46,365 nt of DNA from an uncultured Rhodocyclaceae bacterium (GCA_900549295.1 URNG01000012.1:1-46365), one strand, 5' to 3'; positions 24,739 through 33,701 are shown, counted from the stretch's first letter. A program made the numbers and translations. The notes: a model not told the origin generated them from the letters alone.

Positions 24739-25622
24739 CAGGCTCGTAAAAGATTCGGTGTTATGCGTTGGCTCAAGTGTAACAGTTGCTGCATGAAATG
24801 CTGGACCCCGTCACCGCCGGGAGCCTGCTGCCAGTATTGAATATCCGCCGCGAGATCGCGGAAGGCCAGCGCCGCTGGGGAGTCCGGTGCCTGCAGCAGG
24901 ACCGGGCGCGCCAATTGACCCGCCATTTTCAGCGCTTCGTCGTAAGGAATGGCTCCGGCGAAATCGAGACTCGCCACAGCACGCTGACGGGCCACCTGAG
25001 CGATGTTTTCATAAATGGAGCGGGCGTCCTCCGGTTGACGCACCTTGTTCACCAGAATCCGGAAATGCCGGCGCGAGTACACCTGACTCACTTTCTTGAT
25101 CAGGGAATAGGCTTCGGTAATCGAGGCGCTGCTCCCCGACAAAACCACCACGGTTTCGCGCGAGGCAAGACCGAAGGGGGAGAACCCGGTGGGATGGCTC
25201 ATGCTGGCGTCGACCAGAATGACGTCGATGGGGCGCGCCTGGTCGTTCATCGCGTCGAGCAAGGTCTGCTGCTGATTGAGCGACAAGCGCCCCAGTTTGT
25301 GCACCGCCCGCGCCGCCGGCAGGATGGACAAGCCCTGCATCGGCTTCAGGAGCACCTTGGCCAGCGGCAACTCGCGCTGCACCACGTGCAGCAGATCGAA
25401 GGCCGCCTGCGCGCCCAGCGCGCCGGCCACGTCGTCACCGGGGCCATGCTCGTCGATGATCAGCACCTCGCGCCCCAGGCGTGCCAGCGCCACGCCCAGA
25501 TTGGCAATGGCCGAACTGCGCCCGACGCCTTCGCAACCGGCAACGAAGGTGATGACCTGCAACCCCCCGCCGCCCAGCATACGGCGCAAACCCGCCGCCT
25601 GGTCTACGCGAAAGTCAGCCAC
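24738..25622 (-). CDS. flhG: FlhG (FleN), flagellar number regulator with degenerate ATP site
   Basis: FlhG is a ParA/MinD-type protein that limits flagellar number and stimulates the FlhF GTPase. The N-terminal activator motif DQAAGLR (residues 7-13) is intact. The deviant Walker A, normally GKGGVGKT, reads GCEGVGRSS (residues 29-37), so both lysines are lost. The DADLG loop reads DEHGP, and the switch II region reads VDASMS instead of the usual DTxxG. ATP binding may therefore be lost or altered. I place the start at the GTG at 25622, which has GGGAGG five bases upstream and gives MADFRVDQ; an in-frame ATG at 25652 lacks a clear ribosome site. The gene overlaps flhF by eight bases. Confidence 0.9.
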   Translation of the reverse strand: MADFRVDQAAGLRRMLGGGGLQVITFVAGCEGVGRSSAIANLGVALARLGREVLIIDEHGPGDDVAGALGAQAAFDLLHVVQRELPLAKVLLKPMQGLSILPAARAVHKLGRLSLNQQQTLLDAMNDQARPIDVILVDASMSHPTGFSPFGLASRETVVVLSGSSASITEAYSLIKKVSQVYSRRHFRILVNKVRQPEDARSIYENIAQVARQRAVASLDFAGAIPYDEALKMAGQLARPVLLQAPDSPAALAFRDLAADIQYWQQAPGGDGVQHFMQQLLHLSQRITPNLLRA

Positions 25623-27087
25623 GGCGGCCTCCCGCTGCGACGAGGCCGGCATTGGCCATCAGCAAGCCCGGCTCGACCCCGCTGAATTTGTGCGGCGAAT
25701 TTTCCGGCACGTCCTTGAATGCGCGGTGCAGCAGGTAACTGCGATTCGGCAGATGCAGGTCTTCCGGCACCCGCTGGCCGTTGGAGACGTAAAACAGGGG
25801 CAGATTGTGCCGCATGATGACATCGAGCGGCGTTGCCAAGCTGGCCGCTTCGTCGATCTTGCTCAGGATGCAGCCGGCCAGAAGCTCGCCAGCATAGGCG
25901 CGCAGCACGTCGTCCAGGGTGTCGCCACGCGAAGTGGACGAGAGCACGAGCAGACGCTGCACGTCGCAACCGGCCAGCATGTCGGTCATTTCCGGCACCA
26001 GCTTGTCTTTCTGGCTCATGCCCATGGTGTCGATCAGCACCATGTGCTTGTGCTGCAATTCGTTCAGGGTCTGGCGCAGTTCCAGCGCGTCCTTGACCAG
26101 ATACACCGGCACGCCGAGGATGCGACCGTAAATCTTCAATTGCTCGTGCGCGCCGATGCGGTAACCGTCGGTCGTCACCAGCGCCACCTTGCTCGGCCCG
26201 TGCCGCAGCACGCAGCGCGCTGCCAGCTTGGCGGTGGTCGTGGTCTTGCCGACGCCGGTCGGCCCGACCAGGGCGTAGACGCCGCCGCGATCGACGATGT
26301 CGTTTTCCGCATGCATGGTCAGCAAGACCCGGTCGGCCACGCCTTTGACCCAGGCCATGGCCTGACCGACATCCATCTGCGGCGGCAAATCCTGCAGCAA
26401 ATCACGCGAGAGCTGCGGCGAAAACCCGGCATCCAGCATCTGGCGCAGCACTTCGGTTTTCACCGGCTCCGAGCGCGCCGTTTCGCCCCAGGCGAAACCG
26501 GCCAGATGCTGCTCGACGATGCGGCGCAGCGAGCGGATTTCATCCATCACCGCCTGCGGCACCACTTCTGCTTCGGTTTTGCGTGGCGCGGAAGCCGGGC
26601 GAGCGGGGGTTGCGCCAGAGCCGCCGGCAGGCGTAGCCGGGCGGGCCGCGTCAGGCTGGCGCAAGGCTCCCGTGCGTGGAATACCGGCATTGACGGGGGC
26701 CGCGCTGCGGGCAGGCGCGGGCGCGGCGGGACGAGCCGGGGCGGCGGCCTGTGCCTGCTGATACAGGGCGGCATGCATCGCCGGTTTGCTCGGCACGGCA
26801 CCGGCAGCGCCGCTGACGCGCGCGCGCGCCGTGCTCAGGAGCACACGGTAATCTTCATCCGCCACCTGGGGTTGCGCCGTATGCGCACTGCGCTCGTTGC
26901 GCAGAACCGGCGTGTCGGCAGCGCTGTTAGGCACGATCATCGCCATGTCGCGCGCGGCCACGGCCATGATTTCCACGCCGCCCGGCACACCCCGGTTGGA
27001 GAGGATGATGGCGTCGTTACCAAGACTTTCCTTGACTTTGCGGAAGGCGTCCCGGGCGTTGGCTGCGATAAATTTTCTGACGTTCAT
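25615..27087 (-). CDS. flhF: FlhF, signal-recognition-type GTPase for flagellar placement
   Basis: FlhF is an SRP-family GTPase that marks the pole where the flagellum is built. The 490-residue protein begins with the FlhF N-terminal sequence (NVRKFIAANARDAFRKVKESLGNDAIILSNR). A long Ala/Pro-rich linker (about residues 95-170) follows, then the N and G domains. The P-loop GPTGVGKT is at residues 275-282, followed by KVALVTTDGYRIGAHEQLKIY and LIDTMGMSQKD, with KIDEAASLATPLDV near the end. Its ATG overlaps the flhA stop by four bases, and the end overlaps flhG, its activator. Confidence 0.97.
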   Translation of the reverse strand: MNVRKFIAANARDAFRKVKESLGNDAIILSNRGVPGGVEIMAVAARDMAMIVPNSAADTPVLRNERSAHTAQPQVADEDYRVLLSTARARVSGAAGAVPSKPAMHAALYQQAQAAAPARPAAPAPARSAAPVNAGIPRTGALRQPDAARPATPAGGSGATPARPASAPRKTEAEVVPQAVMDEIRSLRRIVEQHLAGFAWGETARSEPVKTEVLRQMLDAGFSPQLSRDLLQDLPPQMDVGQAMAWVKGVADRVLLTMHAENDIVDRGGVYALVGPTGVGKTTTTAKLAARCVLRHGPSKVALVTTDGYRIGAHEQLKIYGRILGVPVYLVKDALELRQTLNELQHKHMVLIDTMGMSQKDKLVPEMTDMLAGCDVQRLLVLSSTSRGDTLDDVLRAYAGELLAGCILSKIDEAASLATPLDVIMRHNLPLFYVSNGQRVPEDLHLPNRSYLLHRAFKDVPENSPHKFSGVEPGLLMANAGLVAAGGRRG

Positions 27088-29168
27088 GCTTTACCTCCGA
27101 TGATCGAGGTCACCTTGATGATGCGATTTTCTGGAATTTCGTTGTGCGCCAGCACCTTCAATTGCGGAATGCTGCGGCGCAGGAAGCGGGAGAGCAAGAG
27201 GCGCAGACTGCCCGGCACCAGCAGCACCGGCGGCAGGCCGAGGCTTTCCTGACGGCTGCTGGCATTGGCCGCTTCGCGCACCAGCGTGTCGGCAAGCCCC
27301 GGCTCGAAGCTGGTATTTTCCGAACCGCCCGCCACCGCCTGCGACAGCAGACGCTCCAGAGTCGGGTCGAGCGACATGACCTGCATGTCGCTGTTGCCTG
27401 GGAAAAGCTGTTGCGCAATGGCGCGCCCCAGGGCCAGGCGCACCTGGGCGATGAGTTCGTCCGGACTTTGCGTGCGCGGCGCAAAGTCGGCCACGGTTTC
27501 GATGATGGTACGCATGTCGCGGATCGCCACCCCTTCTTCAAGCAAGCCCTGCAAAACCTTTTGCAGCACGCCCAGCGGCAGAACCTTGGGCACCAGATCC
27601 TCGACCAGTTTCGGCATTTCCTTGCCCAGGTGGTCGAGCAATTGCTGCACTTCCTGACGGCCCAGCAACTCGCCGGCGTGCGTCAGAATCATGTGGTTCA
27701 GGTGCGTGGCGACGACCGTTGACGCATCGACCACGGTATAGCCGAAGGCCTGCGCCTGGTCGCGCTGACCGATGTCGATCCAGATCGCCGGCAGGCCGAA
27801 GGCCGGATCGGTCGTTGCCGTACCGTTCAAGGTGCCGGCCACCCGCCCCGGATTGATAGCCATGAATTGCCCGGCATAGGCTTCGCCCGTCCCCAGTTCG
27901 ACGCCTTTGAGCAGAATCCGATAGGCATTGGGCTTCAATTCCAGGTTGTCGCGAATATGGACGGGAGAAACGAGAAAACCCACTTCCTGGGCAAATTTCT
28001 TGCGGATGCCGCGAATGCGGCGCAACAACTCGCCGTCCTGCGTCTTGTCCACCAGCGGAATGAGACGGTAGCCCACCTCCAGACCCAGCACATCCAGCGG
28101 TGCCACGTCGTTCCAGCTCGCATCGACCTGTTCCGGCGCGGGCGGCGGTGCCACCTGCACCGGCGTCTCGATTGCCCGCTGCTGTTTCTGCGCCACTTTC
28201 CAGGCCATCCAGGCCAGCCCGCTGGCAATCAGCAGGAAAACCACATTCGGCATGCCCGGAATGATGCCGAGCAGCGCAATGATGCCGGCCGTGATGCCGA
28301 TCACCTTGCGGTCGCCGAACATCTGCACGCTGAACTGCTCGCCCATCTCGCGCTCGTCGCTGACGCGCGTCACGACCAGACCCGCCGCAATGGAGATCAC
28401 CAGGCCCGGAATCTGCGCCACCAGACCGTCACCGATGGCCAGCAGCACATAGACCTGCGACGCTTCGCCCACCGCCATGTCGTGCTGCGCCACACCGATG
28501 ATCAAACCACCGAAAATATTGATCAGGGTGATGATGATGCCGGCAATGGCATCGCCGCGCACGAACTTGGAGGCACCGTCCATCGAGCCGTAGAACTCGG
28601 ATTCACGCGCCACGTCCTGACGGCGCTGGCGTGCCTCATCCTCGCCGATCAGGCCGGCATTCAGATCGGCGTCGATCGCCATCTGCTTGCCGGGCATGGC
28701 ATCCAGGGTAAAGCGCGCCGACACTTCGGCCACCCGGCCCGCACCCTTGGTGATGACCATGAAGTTGATGACCACCAGGATCAGGAACACGATGATCCCG
28801 ATCGCGAAATTCCCCCCGACCAGAAACTCACCGAAGGCCTCGATCACCTTGCCGGCGGCATCCGGACCGTTATGTCCGTGCATCAGCACCACCCGCGTCG
28901 AGGCGACGTTGAGGGACAGGCGCAGGAGCGTGGTCACCAGCAGCACCGTCGGAAAAACCGAGAAATCCAGGGTTTTCTTGGTATCCACCGCCACCATCAG
29001 CACCAGAACGGCAATGGCGATGTTGAAGGTAAAGAGAATGTCGAGCAGGAATGCCGGCAGCGGCAGCACCAGCATGGCCAGAATCATGACGATCAGGACC
29101 GGCGCGGCCAGTTGGCTCGCTCCCAGGCGGCCGACGATACCTTGCAGGTTCAGGGAGCCCGCCGCCAT
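27084..29168 (-). CDS. flhA: FlhA, flagellar export gate protein
   Basis: FlhA is the ring-forming subunit of the export gate; its membrane part passes protons and its cytoplasmic part receives chaperone-substrate complexes. The 694-residue length is normal. About eight membrane helices occupy the N-terminal half, with the family signature SARFTLDAMPGKQMAIDADLNAGLI (about residues 145-170). The large cytoplasmic domain includes LGLEVGYRLIPLVD and VDASTVVATHLNHMILTHAGELLGRQE. It starts directly after the flhB stop (TAAATG) and its end overlaps flhF. Confidence 0.98.
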   Translation of the reverse strand: MAAGSLNLQGIVGRLGASQLAAPVLIVMILAMLVLPLPAFLLDILFTFNIAIAVLVLMVAVDTKKTLDFSVFPTVLLVTTLLRLSLNVASTRVVLMHGHNGPDAAGKVIEAFGEFLVGGNFAIGIIVFLILVVINFMVITKGAGRVAEVSARFTLDAMPGKQMAIDADLNAGLIGEDEARQRRQDVARESEFYGSMDGASKFVRGDAIAGIIITLINIFGGLIIGVAQHDMAVGEASQVYVLLAIGDGLVAQIPGLVISIAAGLVVTRVSDEREMGEQFSVQMFGDRKVIGITAGIIALLGIIPGMPNVVFLLIASGLAWMAWKVAQKQQRAIETPVQVAPPPAPEQVDASWNDVAPLDVLGLEVGYRLIPLVDKTQDGELLRRIRGIRKKFAQEVGFLVSPVHIRDNLELKPNAYRILLKGVELGTGEAYAGQFMAINPGRVAGTLNGTATTDPAFGLPAIWIDIGQRDQAQAFGYTVVDASTVVATHLNHMILTHAGELLGRQEVQQLLDHLGKEMPKLVEDLVPKVLPLGVLQKVLQGLLEEGVAIRDMRTIIETVADFAPRTQSPDELIAQVRLALGRAIAQQLFPGNSDMQVMSLDPTLERLLSQAVAGGSENTSFEPGLADTLVREAANASSRQESLGLPPVLLVPGSLRLLLSRFLRRSIPQLKVLAHNEIPENRIIKVTSIIGGKA

Positions 29169-30302
29169 TTACGCGCCCTCCGGAACCAGTTCGGGCGGTA
29201 CCGGCAGGTTGCGCGGTACGCTCGGGTAATCGCCGCCCTGCGCCCGCCAGTTCGCCAGCTGGTAGACGTAGGCCAGCACTTCCGCCACTGCGTTGTACAG
29301 CGCCGCCGGGATCTCCTGATCGAGATCGGCATGCTTGTAAAGAGCCCGCGCCAGCGGCGGCGCTTCGAGCGTCGGCACGGCATGTTCGGCACCCAGCTCG
29401 CGAATCTTCAGCGCCACTTCACCCACGCCTTTGGCCAGCACCTTGGGCGCGCCCATGCCGGCCTTGTACGCCAGCGCCACGGCGTAATGCGTCGGGTTGG
29501 TGACGATCACGTCCGCCTGCGGCACCGCCTGCATCATGCGCCGACGCGCCGCCTGCATCTGCAGACTGCGAATCCGCCCCTTGACGTGCGGGTCGCCCAT
29601 CATTTCCTTCATTTCCTGCTTGACCTCTTCCTTGGTCATCTTCAGTTGCTTGAAGTGTTGCCAGAGCTGGAAGGGCACATCCGCCGCCACGACCAGAAAG
29701 AGGGTCAGCACCAGTATCAGGAAGGAAAACAGGATCATGTTGCCAGCATGCGCCAAGCCTTTTTCGAGCGGCTCGGCCAGGAGGCCGAAAATCTCGTCGC
29801 GCTGGTGGCTAATCAACAGCACGGCCACGCCGCCGACCAGGCTTGCCTTCAGCACGGCCTTGCCCAACTCCATCAGGCTGTTCCAGGAAAACATGCGGCC
29901 AATGCCGTTGATCGGATTCATCCGGTTCAGATCGGGCATCAGTTTCTTGGGCGCAAACACCCAGGCATTGAGAAAAAATGGCGGCAGCAGCGACGCCACC
30001 ACCAGGGCCACATAGAGCGGCGCCAGCACCGTCAACGTATCCCCGAACAGGCTGGCAAAGCGGCTCACCATCAGGTTGGGCTCGCTGTAGAACTTGGGTT
30101 CGACGATGAGGGATTGACGCATCAGCTCCTGAATCCGCACCATGAACCAGCCGCCCATCATCCACAGCATGGCGGCAGCGGTAATCAGGATGGTAAACGT
30201 CCCCAACTCACGGGACTGAGGCACCTGCCCTTTTTCCCGTGCCTGCTCGATTCGCCTGCCTGTAGGCTCTTCGGTTTTTTCGAGGTCGCTATCTTCTGCC
30301 AT
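29169..30302 (-). CDS. flhB: FlhB, export gate and substrate-specificity switch
   Basis: FlhB sits at the export gate and autocleaves to switch from rod/hook to filament substrates on a signal from FliK. The 377-residue protein has a charged N-terminus (EKTEEPTGRRIEQAREKGQVPQSREL) and four membrane segments. The cytoplasmic domain carries the NPTH autocleavage site (ADVIVTNPTHYAVALAY, about residue 268) and the downstream PLARALYKHADLDQEIPAALY. It is the first gene of the flhB-flhA-flhF-flhG-fliA-motC-motD operon; a TATAAT box is found upstream at 30328-30333. Confidence 0.97.
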   Translation of the reverse strand: MAEDSDLEKTEEPTGRRIEQAREKGQVPQSRELGTFTILITAAAMLWMMGGWFMVRIQELMRQSLIVEPKFYSEPNLMVSRFASLFGDTLTVLAPLYVALVVASLLPPFFLNAWVFAPKKLMPDLNRMNPINGIGRMFSWNSLMELGKAVLKASLVGGVAVLLISHQRDEIFGLLAEPLEKGLAHAGNMILFSFLILVLTLFLVVAADVPFQLWQHFKQLKMTKEEVKQEMKEMMGDPHVKGRIRSLQMQAARRRMMQAVPQADVIVTNPTHYAVALAYKAGMGAPKVLAKGVGEVALKIRELGAEHAVPTLEAPPLARALYKHADLDQEIPAALYNAVAEVLAYVYQLANWRAQGGDYPSVPRNLPVPPELVPEGA

Positions 30303-30327
30303 GGTGTTCTTCTATACCGGTGGCCGT

Positions 30328-30333
30328 ATTATA
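30328..30333 (-). promoter_or_regulatory. Candidate sigma-70 -10 box for the flhB operon
   Basis: The minus strand reads TATAAT 26 bases upstream of the flhB ATG, after an AT-rich stretch of poly-T that stands out in a GC-rich window. A 17-base spacer leads back to a weak -35 (GTTTAA). No sigma-54 or sigma-28 match was found in the 200-base gap 30303-30502. That suggests this early operon uses housekeeping sigma, perhaps with an activator. Confidence 0.45.
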
Positions 30334-30416
30334 GAAAAAAACCAAAAAAATTAAACAGGTAGCGCAACCTTTTTAGGCGGATTCTAGCTTGTGTTACAAA
30401 GTCGCCATAAGGCTGG

Positions 30417-30447
30417 AAAAACAAAAAAATGGGGGCTGACGCCCCCA
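30417..30447 (-). terminator. Rho-independent terminator of the chemotaxis operon
   Basis: On the minus strand a TGGGGGC / GCCCCCA stem with a four-base loop (30430-30447) is followed by a T-run (30417-30429, seven T then G then five T). It lies 56 bases after the cheA stop and is a textbook intrinsic terminator for the minus-strand che block. It insulates that block from the flhB operon downstream. Confidence 0.88.
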
Positions 30448-30502
30448 CGATCTCACCGCGCTGATTTTTTCTGCGCCCGCCAGAGGCACTTACACGCCAA
30501 TC

Positions 30503-32383
30503 TCAGGCGAAATCGAAATGCCGGATCGCCATGCCGGAATCACCGTGCTGCCCCATGTCGGCCAGCAATTCCTTCATATCGAGAATGAGCACGATCTGGC
30601 CATTGGAAAGCGTCGTCACACCCGCAACCCCCTTGGGCCGGAAGTCTTCCAGCGATTTGATCACCGCATCGTCGCGCCCGGCAAAACTATCCACGCCGAG
30701 GATGAAGCTACGCTCTGCCGTCTGCATGAAGACGCCGTATTCCGGTTTGCCATTCTGCGGCCAGCCGAGCAGCTTGGCCAGAGAGATGATGGGCAAGACC
30801 TCTCCGCGCACCACCAGCGTCTGGCGGCCGCCCACTTCCTGTATTTTTTCCTGCTCGATCGGCAGAATTTCCCGCACCAGCGACAAGGGCAGCGCAAACG
30901 GCTGATCGCCCAGCAGCACCAGCAGCACCGGCAGAATGGCCAGCGTCAGCGGCAGGGAAATCAGGAACACGGAGCCTTTGCCGGGTTCCGAGCGGATTTC
31001 CACCGAGCCGTTGAGCTTCTGGATGTTGGTCTTGACCACGTCCATGCCGACGCCGCGCCCGGAAACGTCGGAAATGTCGGTCTTGGTCGAAAAACCGGGC
31101 AGCAGGATGAGGCTCAGGCTTTGCCGTTCATCGAGCGTGTTGGCTTCTTCCTCGGAAATCAGGCCCTTTTCCACCGCCTTGGCGCGGATGCGCTCGGCGA
31201 CCATCCCCTTGCCGTCGTCGGCAATGATGAGCACGATGTGGTCGCCTTCCTGGCGCGCTTCCAGGCGCACCAGACTCTTCGTCGGCTTGCCCGCTGCCAC
31301 GCGTTCTTCAGGCATTTCGACGCCGTGATCGACCGCATTGCGGATCAGGTGGATCAGGGGATCGGCCAGATCCTCGATCATGGTTTTGTCGACTTCGGTT
31401 TCCTCGCCCGCCAGCACCAGTTCCACGTCCTTGCCCAACTGGCGCGCCAGATCGCGCGCGATGCGCGGGTATTTCTGGAACAGGCGGCCAATCGGCTGCA
31501 TGCGCGTTTTCATCACCGAGTTCTGCAGGTCGGACACCAGGAGATCGAGCTGGCTGACGGCCTGATCCAGGGCATGCAGGGTTTCCGAATCGTTCTTGCC
31601 GGCAATGATGTCAGCGCGCAGGCTGGTCAGACGATTCTTGGTCAGGCCGATTTCGCCCGAAAGATTCAACACCTGATCCAGACGCGAGGTATCGACGCGG
31701 ATGGTGTTTTCGCGGTTGCGGTCCTCCGCCCGGCGTGCCTGTGCAGCGCTCTTGTTGACGGGGCGGTCGCTGGTACGGCGCCCAAACGGCGAAGGGGCCG
31801 CTGCCGGCACCGGCGTGACGCCGCCTGCTGGCGCGGCTACCGGCGCGGGTTTGGCTTCCTTGACCACCAATTCGGCAGGCACGGCGGTGCCATTGACCGC
31901 CGCTTGCAGTTCATTCCAGTTCGGTTCCCCTGGGTGCTGCGCTCCGTCCGCTGGCACGGCAACGGGCGCAACAGGTTCGGCAGCCGCGACTTCACCCGCC
32001 AGCGCGGCCTTCAGGGCATTGATGATGTGCGAATCAGCCGGCTGCGGCTGCACGCCCTGGCCCAGTTCGCCGAACATGTCGCGCACGCCGCGCGTCGCGT
32101 CCATGATGACATCCATCAGCTCCGAGGTCAGTTCCAGTTCGCCGTTACGCAGACGGTCGAAGAGGTTTTCCGTCAGATGGCACAAAGTCACCAGTTCACT
32201 GGCATTGAGGAAGCCCGCGCCGCCCTTGACCGTATGAAAACCGCGAAAGATGTCATTGAGCAAGCCCGTATCTTCAGGGGTCTTTTCGAGATCAACGAGT
32301 TTGTTGTCGACGTCGGACAGCAGATCGTGGGCTTCCTGCAAAAAATCCTGCAGCAGGTCTTCCATTCCGGCAAAGTCACTCAT
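30503..32383 (-). CDS. cheA: CheA, chemotaxis histidine kinase without a P2 domain (first copy)
   Basis: CheA autophosphorylates and passes the phosphate to CheY and CheB. The 626-residue protein has the P1 Hpt domain with phospho-acceptor His50 (FRGFHTVKGGAGF). A Pro/Ala linker (about 110-225) has no visible P2 CheY-binding fold. P3 starts near NTIRVDTSRLDQVLNLSGE. The P4 kinase core has N-box HLIRNAVDHGVEMPEER, G1 IADDGKGM and G2 SDVSGRGVGMDVV. The P5 CheW-like domain runs from about 485 to the end. The ATG at 32383 has AAGGAG upstream; an in-frame ATG 42 bases earlier lies over the cheZ end. The cheY-cheZ-cheA order resembles the Pseudomonas flagellar set. Confidence 0.96.
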   Translation of the reverse strand: MSDFAGMEDLLQDFLQEAHDLLSDVDNKLVDLEKTPEDTGLLNDIFRGFHTVKGGAGFLNASELVTLCHLTENLFDRLRNGELELTSELMDVIMDATRGVRDMFGELGQGVQPQPADSHIINALKAALAGEVAAAEPVAPVAVPADGAQHPGEPNWNELQAAVNGTAVPAELVVKEAKPAPVAAPAGGVTPVPAAAPSPFGRRTSDRPVNKSAAQARRAEDRNRENTIRVDTSRLDQVLNLSGEIGLTKNRLTSLRADIIAGKNDSETLHALDQAVSQLDLLVSDLQNSVMKTRMQPIGRLFQKYPRIARDLARQLGKDVELVLAGEETEVDKTMIEDLADPLIHLIRNAVDHGVEMPEERVAAGKPTKSLVRLEARQEGDHIVLIIADDGKGMVAERIRAKAVEKGLISEEEANTLDERQSLSLILLPGFSTKTDISDVSGRGVGMDVVKTNIQKLNGSVEIRSEPGKGSVFLISLPLTLAILPVLLVLLGDQPFALPLSLVREILPIEQEKIQEVGGRQTLVVRGEVLPIISLAKLLGWPQNGKPEYGVFMQTAERSFILGVDSFAGRDDAVIKSLEDFRPKGVAGVTTLSNGQIVLILDMKELLADMGQHGDSGMAIRHFDFA

Positions 32384-32396
32384 TTCCTGCTCCTTA

Positions 32397-33272
32397 TCAG
32401 AACCCCAGGCTATCGAGCAGGTCATCCACCTGCGCCTGGTTTACGACAACATCGGTGCGGCCTTCGGCGTTGACCACGGGGCCATTCATCAGCGAGGTCA
32501 CCTGTTCTGTTTTACGCGCTTCCGGCACGACGTCGAGCAGCAGGTTCATCAAACCGCTCTCCAGTTCCTGCGCCAGCACCACGATTTTCTTGATGACCTG
32601 CCCGGTGAGATCCTGGAAATCCTGCGCCATCATGATTTCAGTCAGTTGCGCATGTGTTGCCGAGGTTTTCTGGGGTAGCTCCTGACCCAGAAACTGGCGT
32701 GAGTCGAGGGCGAGTTGACGGAACTCCGCAACCGGCAACTGGTTCGCAAAAACCTTGTCCCAGCGTTCGGCAAGCCGTTGCGCCTGCGTTTGCGTCTGAT
32801 CCACGAGGGGCAGAGCAATGTCGGTCGCATTGAGCACGCGGCAGGCGGCCTGCTCGGTCAGATTGGCGACATAGGCCAGGCGATCCTTGGCGTCCGGCAG
32901 GGTGGATACCGTTTTCTCGATCAGTTTGTCGTAACCCAGTTGCGACAAAGTGTCGTGCAGAGAGCGTGCCATGTGCCCGACGCGCCTGAACACCTCCTCC
33001 TGCTGCGGCCAAGCATCGTCGGCACCTTCGCCGGCGCTGCCGCCAGCACACGCAGCACTACTGGCTGCGCTCGCGGGTGGTTCTGGCTCAGCTTCGGCAG
33101 CGACGCTATCGAACAGGGCTTGCAGTTCGTCGCTGTCTCCTACGCCGGGAATATCGGGCGCGGGTGAGGCAGCGGGGGCCGGTTCGGGCGCGGGGGCCGG
33201 GGCGGGCTGGTAATCCGTAGCAATGGAATCGAACAGGGCCTCGAGATCGGCGGAATCGTTGCTTGCTGACAT
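32397..33272 (-). CDS. cheZ: CheZ, CheY-phosphate phosphatase
   Basis: CheZ dephosphorylates CheY-P to end the motor signal. At 291 residues it is longer than the 214 of E. coli. The extra length is a Pro/Ala-rich N-terminal region (about residues 1-90). The long helical hairpin core carries the catalytic Gln in AQDFQDLTGQVIKK. The C-terminus is the CheY-binding helix QAQVDDLLDSLGF, identical to the E. coli tail for its last nine residues. The N-terminal region has two motifs resembling that helix, ADLEALFDSIA (8-18) and DELQALFDSVA (48-58). It lies between cheY and cheA. Confidence 0.95.
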   Translation of the reverse strand: MSASNDSADLEALFDSIATDYQPAPAPAPEPAPAASPAPDIPGVGDSDELQALFDSVAAEAEPEPPASAASSAACAGGSAGEGADDAWPQQEEVFRRVGHMARSLHDTLSQLGYDKLIEKTVSTLPDAKDRLAYVANLTEQAACRVLNATDIALPLVDQTQTQAQRLAERWDKVFANQLPVAEFRQLALDSRQFLGQELPQKTSATHAQLTEIMMAQDFQDLTGQVIKKIVVLAQELESGLMNLLLDVVPEARKTEQVTSLMNGPVVNAEGRTDVVVNQAQVDDLLDSLGF

Positions 33273-33281
33273 GGCGTTTCC

Positions 33282-33677
33282 TCAGGCCTGTCCGTATTTT
33301 TCAAAAATCTTGCCCAGCTTTTCGGACAAGGTGCCGGCGGTGAATGGCTTGACGATGTAACCGCTCGCTCCGGCCTGAGCGGCCGCAATGATGTTTTCCT
33401 TCTTGGCCTCGGCCGTAATCATCAAGACCGGCAAATGCTTGAGCGTGGGCGTCGCGCGGATGGTCTGCAGCAGGGTCAGGCCATCCATGTTGGGCATGTT
33501 CCAGTCGGTCACGACGAACTCGAATCCGCCACCTTGCAGCTTTTGCAGGGCAATGGCACCGTCTTCGGCTTCATCGACATTGGTGAATCCGAGTTCCTTC
33601 AAAAGGTTACGCACGATGCGGCGCATGGTGGAAAAATCGTCCACCACTAGGAATCTCGTTTTTGGATCAGCAGCCAT
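33282..33677 (-). CDS. cheY: CheY, chemotaxis response regulator
   Basis: CheY carries the phosphate from CheA to FliM. The 131-residue single receiver domain has the acidic pair Asp13-Asp14, phospho-acceptor Asp58 (VVTDWNMPNMDG), Thr88 (LMITAEAKKEN), Tyr107 and Lys110 (GYIVKPF), the full CheY set. It is strongly like enteric flagellar CheY (RIVRNLLKELGF and AEDGAIALQKLQ). It is the only stand-alone CheY in the window, so it probably serves both CheA kinases. It lies between a cheV and cheZ. Confidence 0.97.
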   Translation of the reverse strand: MAADPKTRFLVVDDFSTMRRIVRNLLKELGFTNVDEAEDGAIALQKLQGGGFEFVVTDWNMPNMDGLTLLQTIRATPTLKHLPVLMITAEAKKENIIAAAQAGASGYIVKPFTAGTLSEKLGKIFEKYGQA

Positions 33678-33701
33678 TCAGCTCTCCAGAAAAATCAGTT
33701 T

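Noticed and set aside
27867..30362. 831-codon open frame on the plus strand opposite flhA and flhB
   Set aside because: Very His/Gln/Arg-rich translation with no domain, opposite two intact export gate genes; a coding shadow.
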